Shown here: piece by piece, positions 54,828 to 63,805 of the stretch
Layout of the letters: the number at the start of each line of letters is the position of its first letter
Numbering within the stretch: position 1 is the first letter of the stretch
Assembly (NCBI RefSeq): GCF_003002025.1
Contig: NZ_PVZB01000002.1
Location: 1 to 64,000, forward strand
Length of the DNA: 64,000 bases
Direction: 5' to 3'
Origin: Paraburkholderia sp. BL25I1N1
GTDB lineage: Bacteria; Pseudomonadota; Gammaproteobacteria; Burkholderiales; Burkholderiaceae
Position numbers and translations under genes: made by a program
Notes under the pieces: model-generated
Told to the model about the DNA's origin: nothing
Database searches by the model: none
Seen by the model: only the letters and a program-made list of their open reading frames with translations

Positions 54828-55922
54828 ATGCAAGAGATCAAACGGGGTAGAAGGCAGGCCATCAAGACGCTCGGCGCCGCACTTGCGGCATCCACCTTGC
54901 CCATGCCGTTCATCAACCTGCGCGCGCAGGAACACAACTTCAGCGGCAAGACGCTGCGCCTGTTGACCTGGTCGGACGGCACGGGCGCGGCCGCGTTGCG
55001 CAATATCGCCGCCACCTTCACCGCGAAAACCGGCGCCAAAGTGATCGCCGACCGCGCCGACGGCACCTCCGGCATGGTCGCAAAGGTCAAGGCCGCGGGC
55101 GATCGCCCGACCTACGACGTCATCACCCTGGCCGGCGTCGGCGCGTCGGGTCTCGGCGACGCCGGCCTGCTGATGAAGCCCGATCTGGACAAACTGCCGA
55201 ACCTGAAAGACGTCGCGCCGCAGTACCGCACGGGCGCGAACGGCTTCGGCGTCGGTTATCTGCTGTGGTCGGACGGCTTGATCTACAACACATCGACGGT
55301 CAAGACCGCGCCCGCATCGTACGAAGCATTGTGGGACCCCAAGTACGCCGGACGCCTGTTCCTGCCGCCGCCCGAGTGGGCCGAAGCGGTGGACCTCGCG
55401 ATCATCGCCGCGAAGATGAACGGCGGCTCGCAGCAGAACATCGAGCCGGGCTTCAAGAAACTGATGCAGTTGAAAGATCGCGTGATGACACTCGGCGAGA
55501 ACCCGAATCAGGTGGCCGATCTGTTCCGCACCGGCTCGCTCGATATCGGCGGCATCTATTCGCCGGCGTTCTTCCCCGACCAGATACGCAAGCCCGAGTA
55601 CAAGATGGGCGTGACCTACGGCATGAAAGAAGGCTTCGCCACGCAACTGATGTTCACTGTGATCCCCAAGTCGCATCCGGGTGACAGCGATCTGATCCAC
55701 GCCTTCATCAACCATTCGCTCGACGCCGGCGTGCAAGGCCGCATGGCCGCCGACGTGCTGAACGGCCCGGTGAATTCGAAAGCGGTGATTCCCGCCGAAA
55801 GCCGCGCGTTCGTGCCGAGCCCGCAGCAGATCGCCGAGAAAGCCGTACTGCACGACGACAAGGCGCTCGCCGTGGTGCAGCCGGCGTGGATCAAGCGTTA
55901 CACCGAAATCTTCGCGGCATGA
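54828..55922 (+). CDS. ABC transporter substrate-binding protein, polyamine-type (PotD-like)
   Basis: A 364-residue periplasmic binding protein. The leader has twin arginines (KRGRRQAIKTLGAALAAS) and suggests Tat export. The mature part (KTLRLLTWSDGTG, YDVITLAGVGASG, GVGYLLWSDGLIYN) resembles spermidine/putrescine and related extracellular family 1 proteins. The exact ligand is unknown. It is first of a seven-gene operon and overlaps the next gene as ATGA. Confidence 0.87.
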   Translation: MQEIKRGRRQAIKTLGAALAASTLPMPFINLRAQEHNFSGKTLRLLTWSDGTGAAALRNIAATFTAKTGAKVIADRADGTSGMVAKVKAAGDRPTYDVITLAGVGASGLGDAGLLMKPDLDKLPNLKDVAPQYRTGANGFGVGYLLWSDGLIYNTSTVKTAPASYEALWDPKYAGRLFLPPPEWAEAVDLAIIAAKMNGGSQQNIEPGFKKLMQLKDRVMTLGENPNQVADLFRTGSLDIGGIYSPAFFPDQIRKPEYKMGVTYGMKEGFATQLMFTVIPKSHPGDSDLIHAFINHSLDAGVQGRMAADVLNGPVNSKAVIPAESRAFVPSPQQIAEKAVLHDDKALAVVQPAWIKRYTEIFAA

Positions 55923-56878
55923 CGACAATGCTTGCACGCTTCTCGCGGCGTGTTACTTCGTCCGGTCCGGCCTGGGACCCGGCGGCGGGTGCGTCCGGTC
56001 TCGGACCGGACACGCCTGCCGCCACCGCGCTGGCAAAGGCGCGGCCGTGGCTGCTGCTCGCGCCGATCCTGCTGTTTCTCGCCATCCTCGGCGCGGCCGC
56101 GCTGGTCGTGCTGCGCATGAGCTTCGGCACGCAGGGCAACGAGTGGCACGGCTTCACGCTGCAAAACTACGCGGACCTGCTCGACGGTTATTTCTTGAAG
56201 TCGTTGTGGCTGACATTGAAGCTCGCGTTCCAGAGCATGATTTGCGCGGTGCTGCTGGCGATTCCGGTCGCACTGGCGATGGCGCGCACGAAGTCGCGGC
56301 TCGCGCGGCGGCTTCTGCTTGCCGGCGTGCTGCTGCCGCTGCTCGTCAATCTGCTGCTGCAAGGCTATGGCTGGCTGATCATTCTCGGGCCGGCCGGTCT
56401 GCTCAATCACGCGCTGCTCGGCAGCGGCCTCGTGCAACGTCCGTTGATGTGGCTGTACCGCGAAAACGGCGTGCTGCTCGGACTGATCCAGACGGCGTTT
56501 CCGCTTGCCGTGCTGCCGCTCTCGAGCGCGATGCGCGCGGTCTCGAGTTCCTACGAAGAAGCCGCCGCCACGCTCGGCGCGACACGCTGGCAAACGCTGC
56601 GTCACGTGCTATTGCCTTTGGCGATGCCCGGCCTCGTATCCGGCGCGCTGCTCGTGTTCGCGTACAACGCGAGCGCGTTTGCCGTGCCGCTCCTGCTCGG
56701 CGGACGCCGCGTGCCGATGCTCGCCGTGCTGGTCCACGATCAGGTCGCGCCCTTGCTGAACTGGCCGGCGGCCTCCGCGTCGGGTGTCGTATTGATGATC
56801 GCCACGTTGACGGTGATGGCGCTGTCGCAGCGCCTCGTGCGCCGCACGCAAAAACTTGCCGAGGAGCCGCACGCATGA
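55919..56878 (+). CDS. ABC transporter permease (PotB-like)
   Basis: A 319-residue inner-membrane permease. The ATPase-contact EAA loop reads YEEAAATLGATRWQTLRHVLLPLAMPG. About six helices follow a 50-residue cytoplasmic N-terminal stretch. ATG 55919 overlaps the binding-protein stop; the frame to 55886 is not needed. It overlaps the next permease as ATGA. Confidence 0.9.
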   Translation: MTTMLARFSRRVTSSGPAWDPAAGASGLGPDTPAATALAKARPWLLLAPILLFLAILGAAALVVLRMSFGTQGNEWHGFTLQNYADLLDGYFLKSLWLTLKLAFQSMICAVLLAIPVALAMARTKSRLARRLLLAGVLLPLLVNLLLQGYGWLIILGPAGLLNHALLGSGLVQRPLMWLYRENGVLLGLIQTAFPLAVLPLSSAMRAVSSSYEEAAATLGATRWQTLRHVLLPLAMPGLVSGALLVFAYNASAFAVPLLLGGRRVPMLAVLVHDQVAPLLNWPAASASGVVLMIATLTVMALSQRLVRRTQKLAEEPHA

Positions 56879-57762
56879 GCACGCCTGTTCAAACCGCGCC
56901 GCCGCGTATGCCAGGCGCACCACGCTCTTCACGACTAACGGCCGTCATGCCCGGTCAGTTAGGCAAAGCGACCGCCCTGCTCGCGGCGATCGTGCTGTTC
57001 CTCGCCGCGCTGCCGATCCTCACGATGATCACCATGTCGTTCAGCGCCGCCGACACGCTCGAATTCCCGCCGCACGCCTACGGCCTGCACTGGTATCGCG
57101 CCGCGTGGCACAGCTTCGCGTCGCCGGACGCGAGCGACTCGCTCTCGATGGGCGCCGCCTTGAGCACGAGCCTGATCGTCGCGCTGTCTACCATGGTGAT
57201 CGCCACGCTGGTCTCGGTGCCCGCCGCTTATGCGCTGAGCCGCTACCGCTTTCGCGGCAAGCCCGCGGTCGAACAACTGGTCGCGTTGCCGCTCGTCTAT
57301 CCGCTCGTGATGCTCGGCCTGTCGCTGCTGCTGGTGTTCAACGTGCTGCCGGTCGAACTCGGCGTGTTCCGCCTGATCATCGCGCACGTGATTCTCGCGC
57401 TGCCGTTCACCGTGAAGAATTGCGCGGCGTCAGTCGCCTCGATCGGTCCTGAGTTCGAAGAGGCCGCGTGCGTGATGGGCGCGAGTCCCGGCCGTGCGCT
57501 TATCGACGTGATCCTGCCGCTGATGCGCCCCGGCATTCTCGCCGGCATGCTGTTCGCGTTCATCATCTCGTTCAACGAATTCACGGTCACGTTCTTTCTT
57601 TACGGCATCGATACGATGACGCTGCCGGTGTGGCTCTACAGCCGCACGGTGTCGTCGCTCGATCCGACCGTGTTCTGTTTCGCCGTGTTCATCGTCGCGA
57701 TCGACTTCGCGCTGATCTGGCTGCTCGAAAAGCTGATCGGCGACGAAGGCGTTGCCTTGTGA
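56875..57762 (+). CDS. ABC transporter permease (PotC-like)
   Basis: A 295-residue permease. The EAA loop is FEEAACVMGASPGRALIDVILPLMRPG, followed by FAFIISFNEFTVTFFLYG as in PotC proteins. It pairs with the preceding permease to form the membrane channel. A 38-base gap separates it from the ATPase gene. Confidence 0.9.
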   Translation: MSTPVQTAPPRMPGAPRSSRLTAVMPGQLGKATALLAAIVLFLAALPILTMITMSFSAADTLEFPPHAYGLHWYRAAWHSFASPDASDSLSMGAALSTSLIVALSTMVIATLVSVPAAYALSRYRFRGKPAVEQLVALPLVYPLVMLGLSLLLVFNVLPVELGVFRLIIAHVILALPFTVKNCAASVASIGPEFEEAACVMGASPGRALIDVILPLMRPGILAGMLFAFIISFNEFTVTFFLYGIDTMTLPVWLYSRTVSSLDPTVFCFAVFIVAIDFALIWLLEKLIGDEGVAL

Positions 57763-57800
57763 ACGGACGCGCTTGTAGCGCTTGATTGCTGGAGCATTCG

Positions 57801-58874
57801 ATGACCCATTTAACGTTGCAGGCCGTGACCCGGCGTTTCGGCGCGGCCCATGCCGTCGACAATGTCGATCTGAGCGTGCCCGACGGCAAGCTGGTGTGCT
57901 TTCTCGGTCCGTCCGGCTGCGGCAAGACCACGCTGCTGCGCATGATCGCCGGGCTGGAAACGCCGACCTCGGGCACGATCCATTTCGCCGGGCGCGACAT
58001 CACGCGGCTGCCCGCAAACCAGCGCGACTTCGGCATGGTGTTTCAGTCGCTCGCGCTGTTTCCGCACATGACGGTCGCGCAGAACATCGCGTATCCGCTG
58101 AAGTTGCGCAAGACCGCGAAGGACCAGCAGACGCGCCGCGTGACGGAATTGCTGGAACTGATCCAGTTGCCGCACATGGCGAACCGGCCGGTCACGCAAC
58201 TCTCCGGCGGCCAGCGCCAGCGCGTGGCGATTGCGCGCGCGATCGCATCGCAGCCGAAACTGCTGCTGCTCGACGAGCCGCTCTCCGCCCTCGACGCCAA
58301 GCTGCGTGAAGCCATGCAGGTGGAAATCCGCCTGCTGCAGCAGCGCCTCGGCATCACGACGATCATGGTCACGCACGACCAGCGCGAAGCGATGACAATG
58401 GCCGACGAAATCGTCGTGATGGAAAAAGGCCGCATTGCCCAAGTCGGCAAGCCGCTCGATATTTATCGCGATCCGGTCAGCGAGTTTGTCGCCGACTTCA
58501 TCGGCCTCGGCAATATCCTGCCGGTCACCTACGACGGCGGAGGCGTCGTCAGCTTGCCGGGCGGCCGGCGCATCAGCGTCGCGCAACCGGCGCGCGTGCC
58601 GGAGTCGAGCAGCGATATCCGTTTGCTGATCCGCCCGGAAGACGTGTGCGTGAAAGCGGCGTCCGACGCGGCGGGTCCGAACCGGCTGCTAGGCACTGTG
58701 ACGTTTATCCGCGACGTGGGTGCGTCGCTCGAAGCGACCATCGATTGCGCCGGCTTCACGTTGACGGCCGCCACCACGCCGCGCGAAACACCGGGGCTCG
58801 CGCTCGGCACGCCGGTGCTCGCGGAATTGCCACCGCACGCGTGCAAACTGATCGCCGCGCGCGCGCCGCATTGA
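57801..58874 (+). CDS. ABC transporter ATP-binding protein (PotA-like, TOBE domain)
   Basis: A 357-residue ATPase. Walker A is G36-P-S-G-C-G-K-T-T44, the signature is QLSGGQRQRVAIARAIA, and Walker B with the catalytic Glu is LLLLDEPLSALD. The C-terminal ~120 residues form a TOBE regulatory domain (RLLIRPEDVCVKA). ATG 57801 is used; a TTG lies five codons upstream. It is the only ATPase in a run of two transport systems. Confidence 0.92.
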   Translation: MTHLTLQAVTRRFGAAHAVDNVDLSVPDGKLVCFLGPSGCGKTTLLRMIAGLETPTSGTIHFAGRDITRLPANQRDFGMVFQSLALFPHMTVAQNIAYPLKLRKTAKDQQTRRVTELLELIQLPHMANRPVTQLSGGQRQRVAIARAIASQPKLLLLDEPLSALDAKLREAMQVEIRLLQQRLGITTIMVTHDQREAMTMADEIVVMEKGRIAQVGKPLDIYRDPVSEFVADFIGLGNILPVTYDGGGVVSLPGGRRISVAQPARVPESSSDIRLLIRPEDVCVKAASDAAGPNRLLGTVTFIRDVGASLEATIDCAGFTLTAATTPRETPGLALGTPVLAELPPHACKLIAARAPH

Positions 58875-58941
58875 GCCGCACGCCACCGACCCACGCAAAC
58901 TCGCCCATTCCAATACCGACATTTTCGACAGAGGACAGACC

Positions 58942-59766
58942 ATGAACCACCGCCCCGCTACCCCGACCCGCACCCGCCGCGTGTTCGCCACGCTCGCCGC
59001 GACGCTGGCCTTCACCGCTCTCGGCGCGCTGTGCGCGTTGCCGTCGGCTGCGCATGCGGACGCGCTCGACAACATCGCCAAATCGGGCACGGTACGCATT
59101 GGCGTGTTCGAGGACTATCCGCCGTTCGGCTCGATCGGCCCGGACATGCAGCCGATGGGTTACGACATCGACGTCGCCAACCTGATCGGCAAGGCGCTCA
59201 ACGCCAAGGTCGAACTCGTGCAGGTGACGGGCGACAACCGCATGGCCTATCTCGCCGACCACAAGGCGGACATGCTGCTGTCAGTCGGCCAGACGCCGGA
59301 ACGCGAAAAGGTGATCGATTTTTCGCAACCGTACGCGCCGTACTATCTCGCCGTGTTCGGCCCGAAAGCCCTGCCGGTTAAGAACGCCGCCGACCTCGCC
59401 GGCAAATCCATTTCGGTCGCGCGCGGCACGCTGGAAGACCTGAGCGTGACCAAGATCGCGCCGCCCTCGGCGAACATCAAAAGATTCGACGATCCTAACG
59501 GCGCAATTTCGGCGTTCCTTTCTGGTCAGGTACAGTTGATGGTAGTCGGCAACGACGTCGGCGCCACGATTCTCGCGCGTCATCCGGCCAACGATCCCGA
59601 GCAGAAATTCTCGCTGTTCAGCTCGCCCGATCACGTCGGTTTGAACAAGAACGAGCCGCGTCTGAAGCAGAAGGTCGACGAAACGATTGCCAAGGCCCGC
59701 AAGGACGGCACCATGAACGCGATTTCGCAGAAGTGGCTGCGTGCGCCGCTGCCGGCCGACCTCTGA
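58942..59766 (+). CDS. Amino-acid ABC transporter substrate-binding protein (family 3)
   Basis: A 274-residue periplasmic protein with a long signal peptide (about 1-42) and the family 3 pattern GTVRIGVFEDYPPFGSIGPD...GYDIDVANLIGKAL. The ADMLLSVGQTPEREKVIDFSQPY segment forms the ligand cleft. The ligand is probably a polar amino acid or opine. It lies 67 bases downstream of the PotA-like gene. Confidence 0.88.
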   Translation: MNHRPATPTRTRRVFATLAATLAFTALGALCALPSAAHADALDNIAKSGTVRIGVFEDYPPFGSIGPDMQPMGYDIDVANLIGKALNAKVELVQVTGDNRMAYLADHKADMLLSVGQTPEREKVIDFSQPYAPYYLAVFGPKALPVKNAADLAGKSISVARGTLEDLSVTKIAPPSANIKRFDDPNGAISAFLSGQVQLMVVGNDVGATILARHPANDPEQKFSLFSSPDHVGLNKNEPRLKQKVDETIAKARKDGTMNAISQKWLRAPLPADL

Positions 59767-59776
59767 ACCTTTTTGT

Positions 59777-59799
59777 GCGGACCACGCAGCGTGGTCCGC
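59777..59799 (+). promoter_or_regulatory. Intercistronic hairpin between binding protein and permease genes
   Basis: A perfect 10-11-bp stem (GCGGACCACG with CGTGGTCCGC) begins ten bases after the stop. It lacks a T-tract after it, so it is more likely an mRNA stabiliser or partial terminator than a full stop. This would favour more binding protein than permease. Confidence 0.5.
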
Positions 59800-59832
59800 G
59801 CCGGAGTTTGACCTCACGATGAGCGCCACGCC

Positions 59833-60579
59833 ATGACCTATGCGTTCGATTTCAGCGGCTTCGGCCTCTATGCGGGGATGCTCGCGCGCGGCGTCGCCGT
59901 GACTTTGGGGCTGACGGCGGTCTCGACCGTGCTCGGCGGGATCGTCGGCATCGCGGGCGCTAGCGTGGCGGTGGCCGGGCCGAAATGGGCGCGCTGGGTG
60001 GTGGCGAGTTATGTGGAATTGATCCGCAACACCCCGTTCATCGTGCAGTTGTTCTTCGTGTTCTTCGGCTTGCCGAGCCTCGGCATTCATATCGATGAAG
60101 TGCAGGCCGCGATTCTGGCCATGACCGTCAATCTCGGCGCTTATGCCATCGAGATCGTGCGCGCCGGCATCGATTCGATTTCGCGCGGCCAGGTGCAGGC
60201 GGCGCAGGCGCTCGGTCTGCATGGGCGGCAAGTGTTTCGCTTCATCGTGCTGCCGCAGGCCATCGCCAATGTGTTTCCGGCGCTGCTGAGCCAGGTGCTG
60301 ATCGTCATGCTCGGCTCGGCGGTAGTCTCGCAGATCTCCGTGCCCGATCTGACTTACGCCGCCAACTTCATCCAGTCGCGCAACTTCCGCTCGTTCGAGA
60401 GCTACCTGATCATCACCGCGACGTATCTGGTGCTGTCGATCGTATTGCGGCAAATCCTCAACCGGCTCGGCCGCGGTCTGTTCGCGGGCCGTGCGGCGCG
60501 CGGCAACGAGAGCGCGCCGCGTAACTGGCGCAATCGCCTGATGTGGCGCGGCGCCCGCACTCTGCCCACGGAGCGCTGA
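59833..60579 (+). CDS. Amino-acid ABC transporter permease
   Basis: A 248-residue HisM/GlnP-type permease. Motifs: YVELIRNTPFIVQLFFVFFGLPSLG and the EAA loop SRGQVQAAQALGLHGRQVFRFIVLPQA. About five helices are predicted. It is followed two bases later by a second permease; together they would form the heterodimeric channel. Confidence 0.92.
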   Translation: MTYAFDFSGFGLYAGMLARGVAVTLGLTAVSTVLGGIVGIAGASVAVAGPKWARWVVASYVELIRNTPFIVQLFFVFFGLPSLGIHIDEVQAAILAMTVNLGAYAIEIVRAGIDSISRGQVQAAQALGLHGRQVFRFIVLPQAIANVFPALLSQVLIVMLGSAVVSQISVPDLTYAANFIQSRNFRSFESYLIITATYLVLSIVLRQILNRLGRGLFAGRAARGNESAPRNWRNRLMWRGARTLPTER

Positions 60580-60581
60580 TC

Positions 60582-61238
60582 ATGGTCGAATTCACGCTGT
60601 GGGACATCGCCCGCAATCTGTTGCTTGCCGCGCGCTGGACGGTGTTGCTGTCGCTGATCGCGTTTGTCGGCGGCGGCGTTGTCGGGCTGATTCTGCTCGC
60701 AATGCGCGTGTCGCCGATCGCCTGGCTGCGCCGCATCGTCGTGCTGTATGTAGAGGTGTTTCAGGGCACGCCGCTGCTGATGCAGCTCTTTCTGACGTTT
60801 TTCGGCTTGCCGCTGCTCGGTGTCGATGTGTCGCCGTGGGTCGCAGCCACCGTCACCTTGACGCTCTACACGAGTGCGTATCTGGTCGATATCTGGCGCG
60901 GCTGTGTCGAAGCCGTGCCGCGCGGCCAGTGGGCCGCGGGCGCGAGTCTCGGCATGACGTTCGGCCAGCAGTTACGCTATATCGTGTGGCCGCAGGCGCG
61001 CAAAATCGCGGTGGCGCCGACGGTCGGTTTTCTCGTGCAGGTGGTGAAAAGCACCGCGCTCGCGTCGATCATCGGCTTCACCGAATTGACCAAGACCGGC
61101 ACCATGATCACCAACGCCGCGTTCCGCCCGTTCCCGATTTACGGCATGGTCGCGATGATTTACTTCGCCATGTGCTTCCCGCTGACGTGGTACGCGCGAG
61201 TGCTGGAAAAACGGCAGAAGGTGGGGCAACATCGTTGA
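60582..61238 (+). CDS. Amino-acid ABC transporter permease
   Basis: A 218-residue HisQ/GlnP-type permease. Motifs: YVEVFQGTPLLMQLFLTFFGLPLLG and the EAA-like loop PRGQWAAGASLGMTFGQQLRYIVWPQA. It is the last gene of the operon. No GlnQ-type ATPase gene follows; the next gene is convergent hpnJ. Confidence 0.92.
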   Translation: MVEFTLWDIARNLLLAARWTVLLSLIAFVGGGVVGLILLAMRVSPIAWLRRIVVLYVEVFQGTPLLMQLFLTFFGLPLLGVDVSPWVAATVTLTLYTSAYLVDIWRGCVEAVPRGQWAAGASLGMTFGQQLRYIVWPQARKIAVAPTVGFLVQVVKSTALASIIGFTELTKTGTMITNAAFRPFPIYGMVAMIYFAMCFPLTWYARVLEKRQKVGQHR

Positions 61239-61420
61239 TGCCTCGCTCCCGCGCATGAACAAAAAGCGGCAAGCAAATGAAGCGGCACCCTCTTTTCAAC
61301 CGACATGCTCAGTCATCTGGTTACGATTACCCGCGTCCGCATGAGTTTTCGATCACCCGCGATGCCGGCTGCCGCTTTGAGAAACACGCGAGGCGTTGCT
61401 TATCGCCGCACGCCCGCGCT

Positions 61421-62842
61421 TCATGCCCTGCGCGAATGAAGATATCTGAAAAACTCTACGCCTTCCTGCAGGCGCCGTTTCATCATCTCCCAACTTATCA
61501 GCATCTCACGGACGATTTCCCAGATCTTTGTTGGTCTGAAATAAAAGCGTTTGTAGAATTCCTCAACGCCAAGGTAGATCTCTTCGCGCGACAGGTGCGG
61601 ATAGCCGATAGTGGAAGCTTGAGTGCCTGTCGAATTGATGAGGGCGATGACCTTCCCTTCATTCAACCATCCGTTCTCGACCGCCTGCTTATGAAGGACG
61701 GTTCCCGGATAGGGCGCAGCGAGTGACACCTGAATCGTGTGGGGATTGATCTCTTTCGCGTATTCGATCGTCTTCTGGATCGTTTCGCGCGTCTCGCCGG
61801 GAAGCCCGAGAATGAACGTGCCGTGGATCTTGATGCCGAGTTTGCGGCAATCGTCACTGAACTGGCGAGCCATATCGGTCCGCAGGCCCTTTTTGACGTT
61901 CACGAGAATCTGGTCGTCGCCGGATTCGTACCCGACGAGCAGGAGCCGTAGCCCATTTTCTTTCATGACCTTGAGGGTTGAATACGGCACGTTCGCCTTC
62001 GCGTTGCACGACCACGTCACCCCTAACTTGCCAAGACCACGAGCGATCTCTTCGGCTCTCGGTCTGAGATCCGTAAAGGTATCGTCGTCGAACATGATCT
62101 CCCTGATTTCGGGCATGTTGTCCCTGATCCATTTCACTTCTGCGAGGACGTTCTCAACCGAACGCGTGCGGTAGCGATGCCCCCCGACCGTATGCGGCCA
62201 GAGGCAAAAGGTACACCTGGATTTGCAGCCTCGCCCTGTGTAGAGCGACAGATACGGATGCTTGAGATAGCCACTGAAGTAGTTCTCGGGCGTCAGGTCG
62301 CGCTTGTAGATCGGCGAGACGAACGGTAACTGGTCCATGTCTTCGAGAATCGGCCGGGCCTCGTTATGCGTGATCCCGCCGTCGGCCAGGCGATAGCTGA
62401 GACCGAGAATCGATGCGAACGGGAGGCCCTGTGCGATCTCGCGACAAGTGAAGTCGAATTCTTCACGGCACACGAAGTCGAGTGCGTCGCTCGCGGCTAA
62501 TGAGCCCTGAGGATCGACGGCGACTTTTGCCCCGATCATCCCGATGAGGATTGAGGGCTTGCGCTGCTTTAAGTGCTCTGCGAATTGAACATCAGTCTGG
62601 AACGATGGGGAGCTTGTGTGAATGATGACCAGTTCGTATTGCTGAGCAATATCGAGTGTCGTTTCCAGCGACAGGCCGTCCGCGGGAGCATCCACGACGC
62701 GGCTATCCTCAATCAGCGCAGCGGGCTGGACTAGCCACGTTGGGTACCAGAATGATCGAATCTCGCGCTTCGTCTGGAAGCGTGAGCCCGCTCCGCCATC
62801 GAAGCCTTCATATGAAGGTGCCTGCAGAAACAGCGTTTTCAT
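61421..62842 (-). CDS. hpnJ: Hopanoid biosynthesis radical SAM protein HpnJ
   Basis: A 473-residue B12-binding-type radical SAM protein matching HpnJ. The Fe-S cluster motif is C206-K-S-R-C210-T-F-C213, within TGRGCKSRCTFCLWPHTVGG. The N-terminal ~190 residues form a cobalamin-binding-like Rossmann domain. HpnJ is needed for the cyclitol ether head group of bacteriohopanetetrol. Other hpn genes are not in the window, so this is an orphan copy. Confidence 0.9.
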   Translation of the reverse strand: MKTLFLQAPSYEGFDGGAGSRFQTKREIRSFWYPTWLVQPAALIEDSRVVDAPADGLSLETTLDIAQQYELVIIHTSSPSFQTDVQFAEHLKQRKPSILIGMIGAKVAVDPQGSLAASDALDFVCREEFDFTCREIAQGLPFASILGLSYRLADGGITHNEARPILEDMDQLPFVSPIYKRDLTPENYFSGYLKHPYLSLYTGRGCKSRCTFCLWPHTVGGHRYRTRSVENVLAEVKWIRDNMPEIREIMFDDDTFTDLRPRAEEIARGLGKLGVTWSCNAKANVPYSTLKVMKENGLRLLLVGYESGDDQILVNVKKGLRTDMARQFSDDCRKLGIKIHGTFILGLPGETRETIQKTIEYAKEINPHTIQVSLAAPYPGTVLHKQAVENGWLNEGKVIALINSTGTQASTIGYPHLSREEIYLGVEEFYKRFYFRPTKIWEIVREMLISWEMMKRRLQEGVEFFRYLHSRRA

Positions 62843-63463
62843 GAATGCCCTCGAAGAGAATAGTCTGCGTGGCCGGGATCAGTCACCCGCACGGACTCGC
62901 CAGGCCTCGGCGATGTTCGCCAAGTGTTTCGAAGCCTTCAAAAAGATGACAATGACTGGAGTTGCTTTGGACGTTGTCGTCTCCTGTGGGCCCCAAGGGA
63001 ACTGGCGTGCAGCGATTCGCCGCACCATCATATTCTCAGAGCCGCACGACAGTCGACGCGAAGTAGTGAGGCAGCGGCTAAAGCTGGGGAGCAGGAGGCG
63101 GATCAAGAATACTACGACTTGGGATGTCGGCATGGCAAAAAATTTACCTGTTAACCTGCCGGCCGGCGCAGCGTGATTACGTTGGAATTGGAAAGGTCGT
63201 ATCAACTCGGTGTCGATGCCCAGCTTAGCGAAACACACACTTAAAAGACAACGCTGTGGCAATCCTAACCGCTTTTGACGGCATCGGCGATTCATCCTGT
63301 ACTAGACTATCTCTGGGCCGCCCGAGACTCACCCCAGACATCAGAGGGTCCGGCGCCGCGCAGCACCGGGCCGTCGTCGAATCCCCTACGGAACGGCCAG
63401 CGGCAATAGCGACACGGATTCGCGCAATCACAGCGCTTGCTGCTGCAAAGCCGGAGACGAACC
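62843..63463. other. Gene-free stretch upstream of hpnJ
   Basis: Two overlapping frames exist on opposite strands (62841-63176 plus, 62879-63295 minus). Neither has a good ribosome binding site, recognisable motif or typical codon use. The hpnJ promoter must lie here, but I cannot point to a clear one. Confidence 0.4.
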
Positions 63464-63805
63464 ATGATGCAAGATCGAGTCAATACCGACGGTGTTCCTC
63501 TTGGTAATGGCAAGCACATCAGCCCGACCGAATTTTTGCTGATGGCAGGCTTTCTTACCTATCGCGCTCCGCTGGCGCCGATTGCTGCCCGAGTTGCGGC
63601 CCGACGCGTTCTCGATGCCGTACTCGGGGCAGCGGCAGCTCACGGATTCGCAGATTCGGACGCGCTCGAGACGATGATGGCGCGCGCCGAAAAGTCAGCG
63701 TACATGCGGATGCTTGCGGAGCAGGCCGCCGCCGCCGTCGGGGATACGGTCGCTTACCTGCACGTGCTTCGATGCGCCGGCGTAACGCTGGAGGTGGACC
63801 CGTAG
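63464..63805 (+). CDS. Hypothetical protein
   Basis: A 113-residue frame from ATG 63464, with Ala-rich helical content and Burkholderia-like codon use. No signal peptide and no known family is recognised. Spaced acidic/basic residues suggest a soluble helical protein. The remaining 63806-64000 holds nothing I can assign. Confidence 0.45.
   Translation: MMQDRVNTDGVPLGNGKHISPTEFLLMAGFLTYRAPLAPIAARVAARRVLDAVLGAAAAHGFADSDALETMMARAEKSAYMRMLAEQAAAAVGDTVAYLHVLRCAGVTLEVDP

Noticed and set aside
62879..63295. A 138-residue minus-strand frame upstream of hpnJ
   Set aside because: No recognisable domain, overlaps another frame on the other strand, and has no good start signal.
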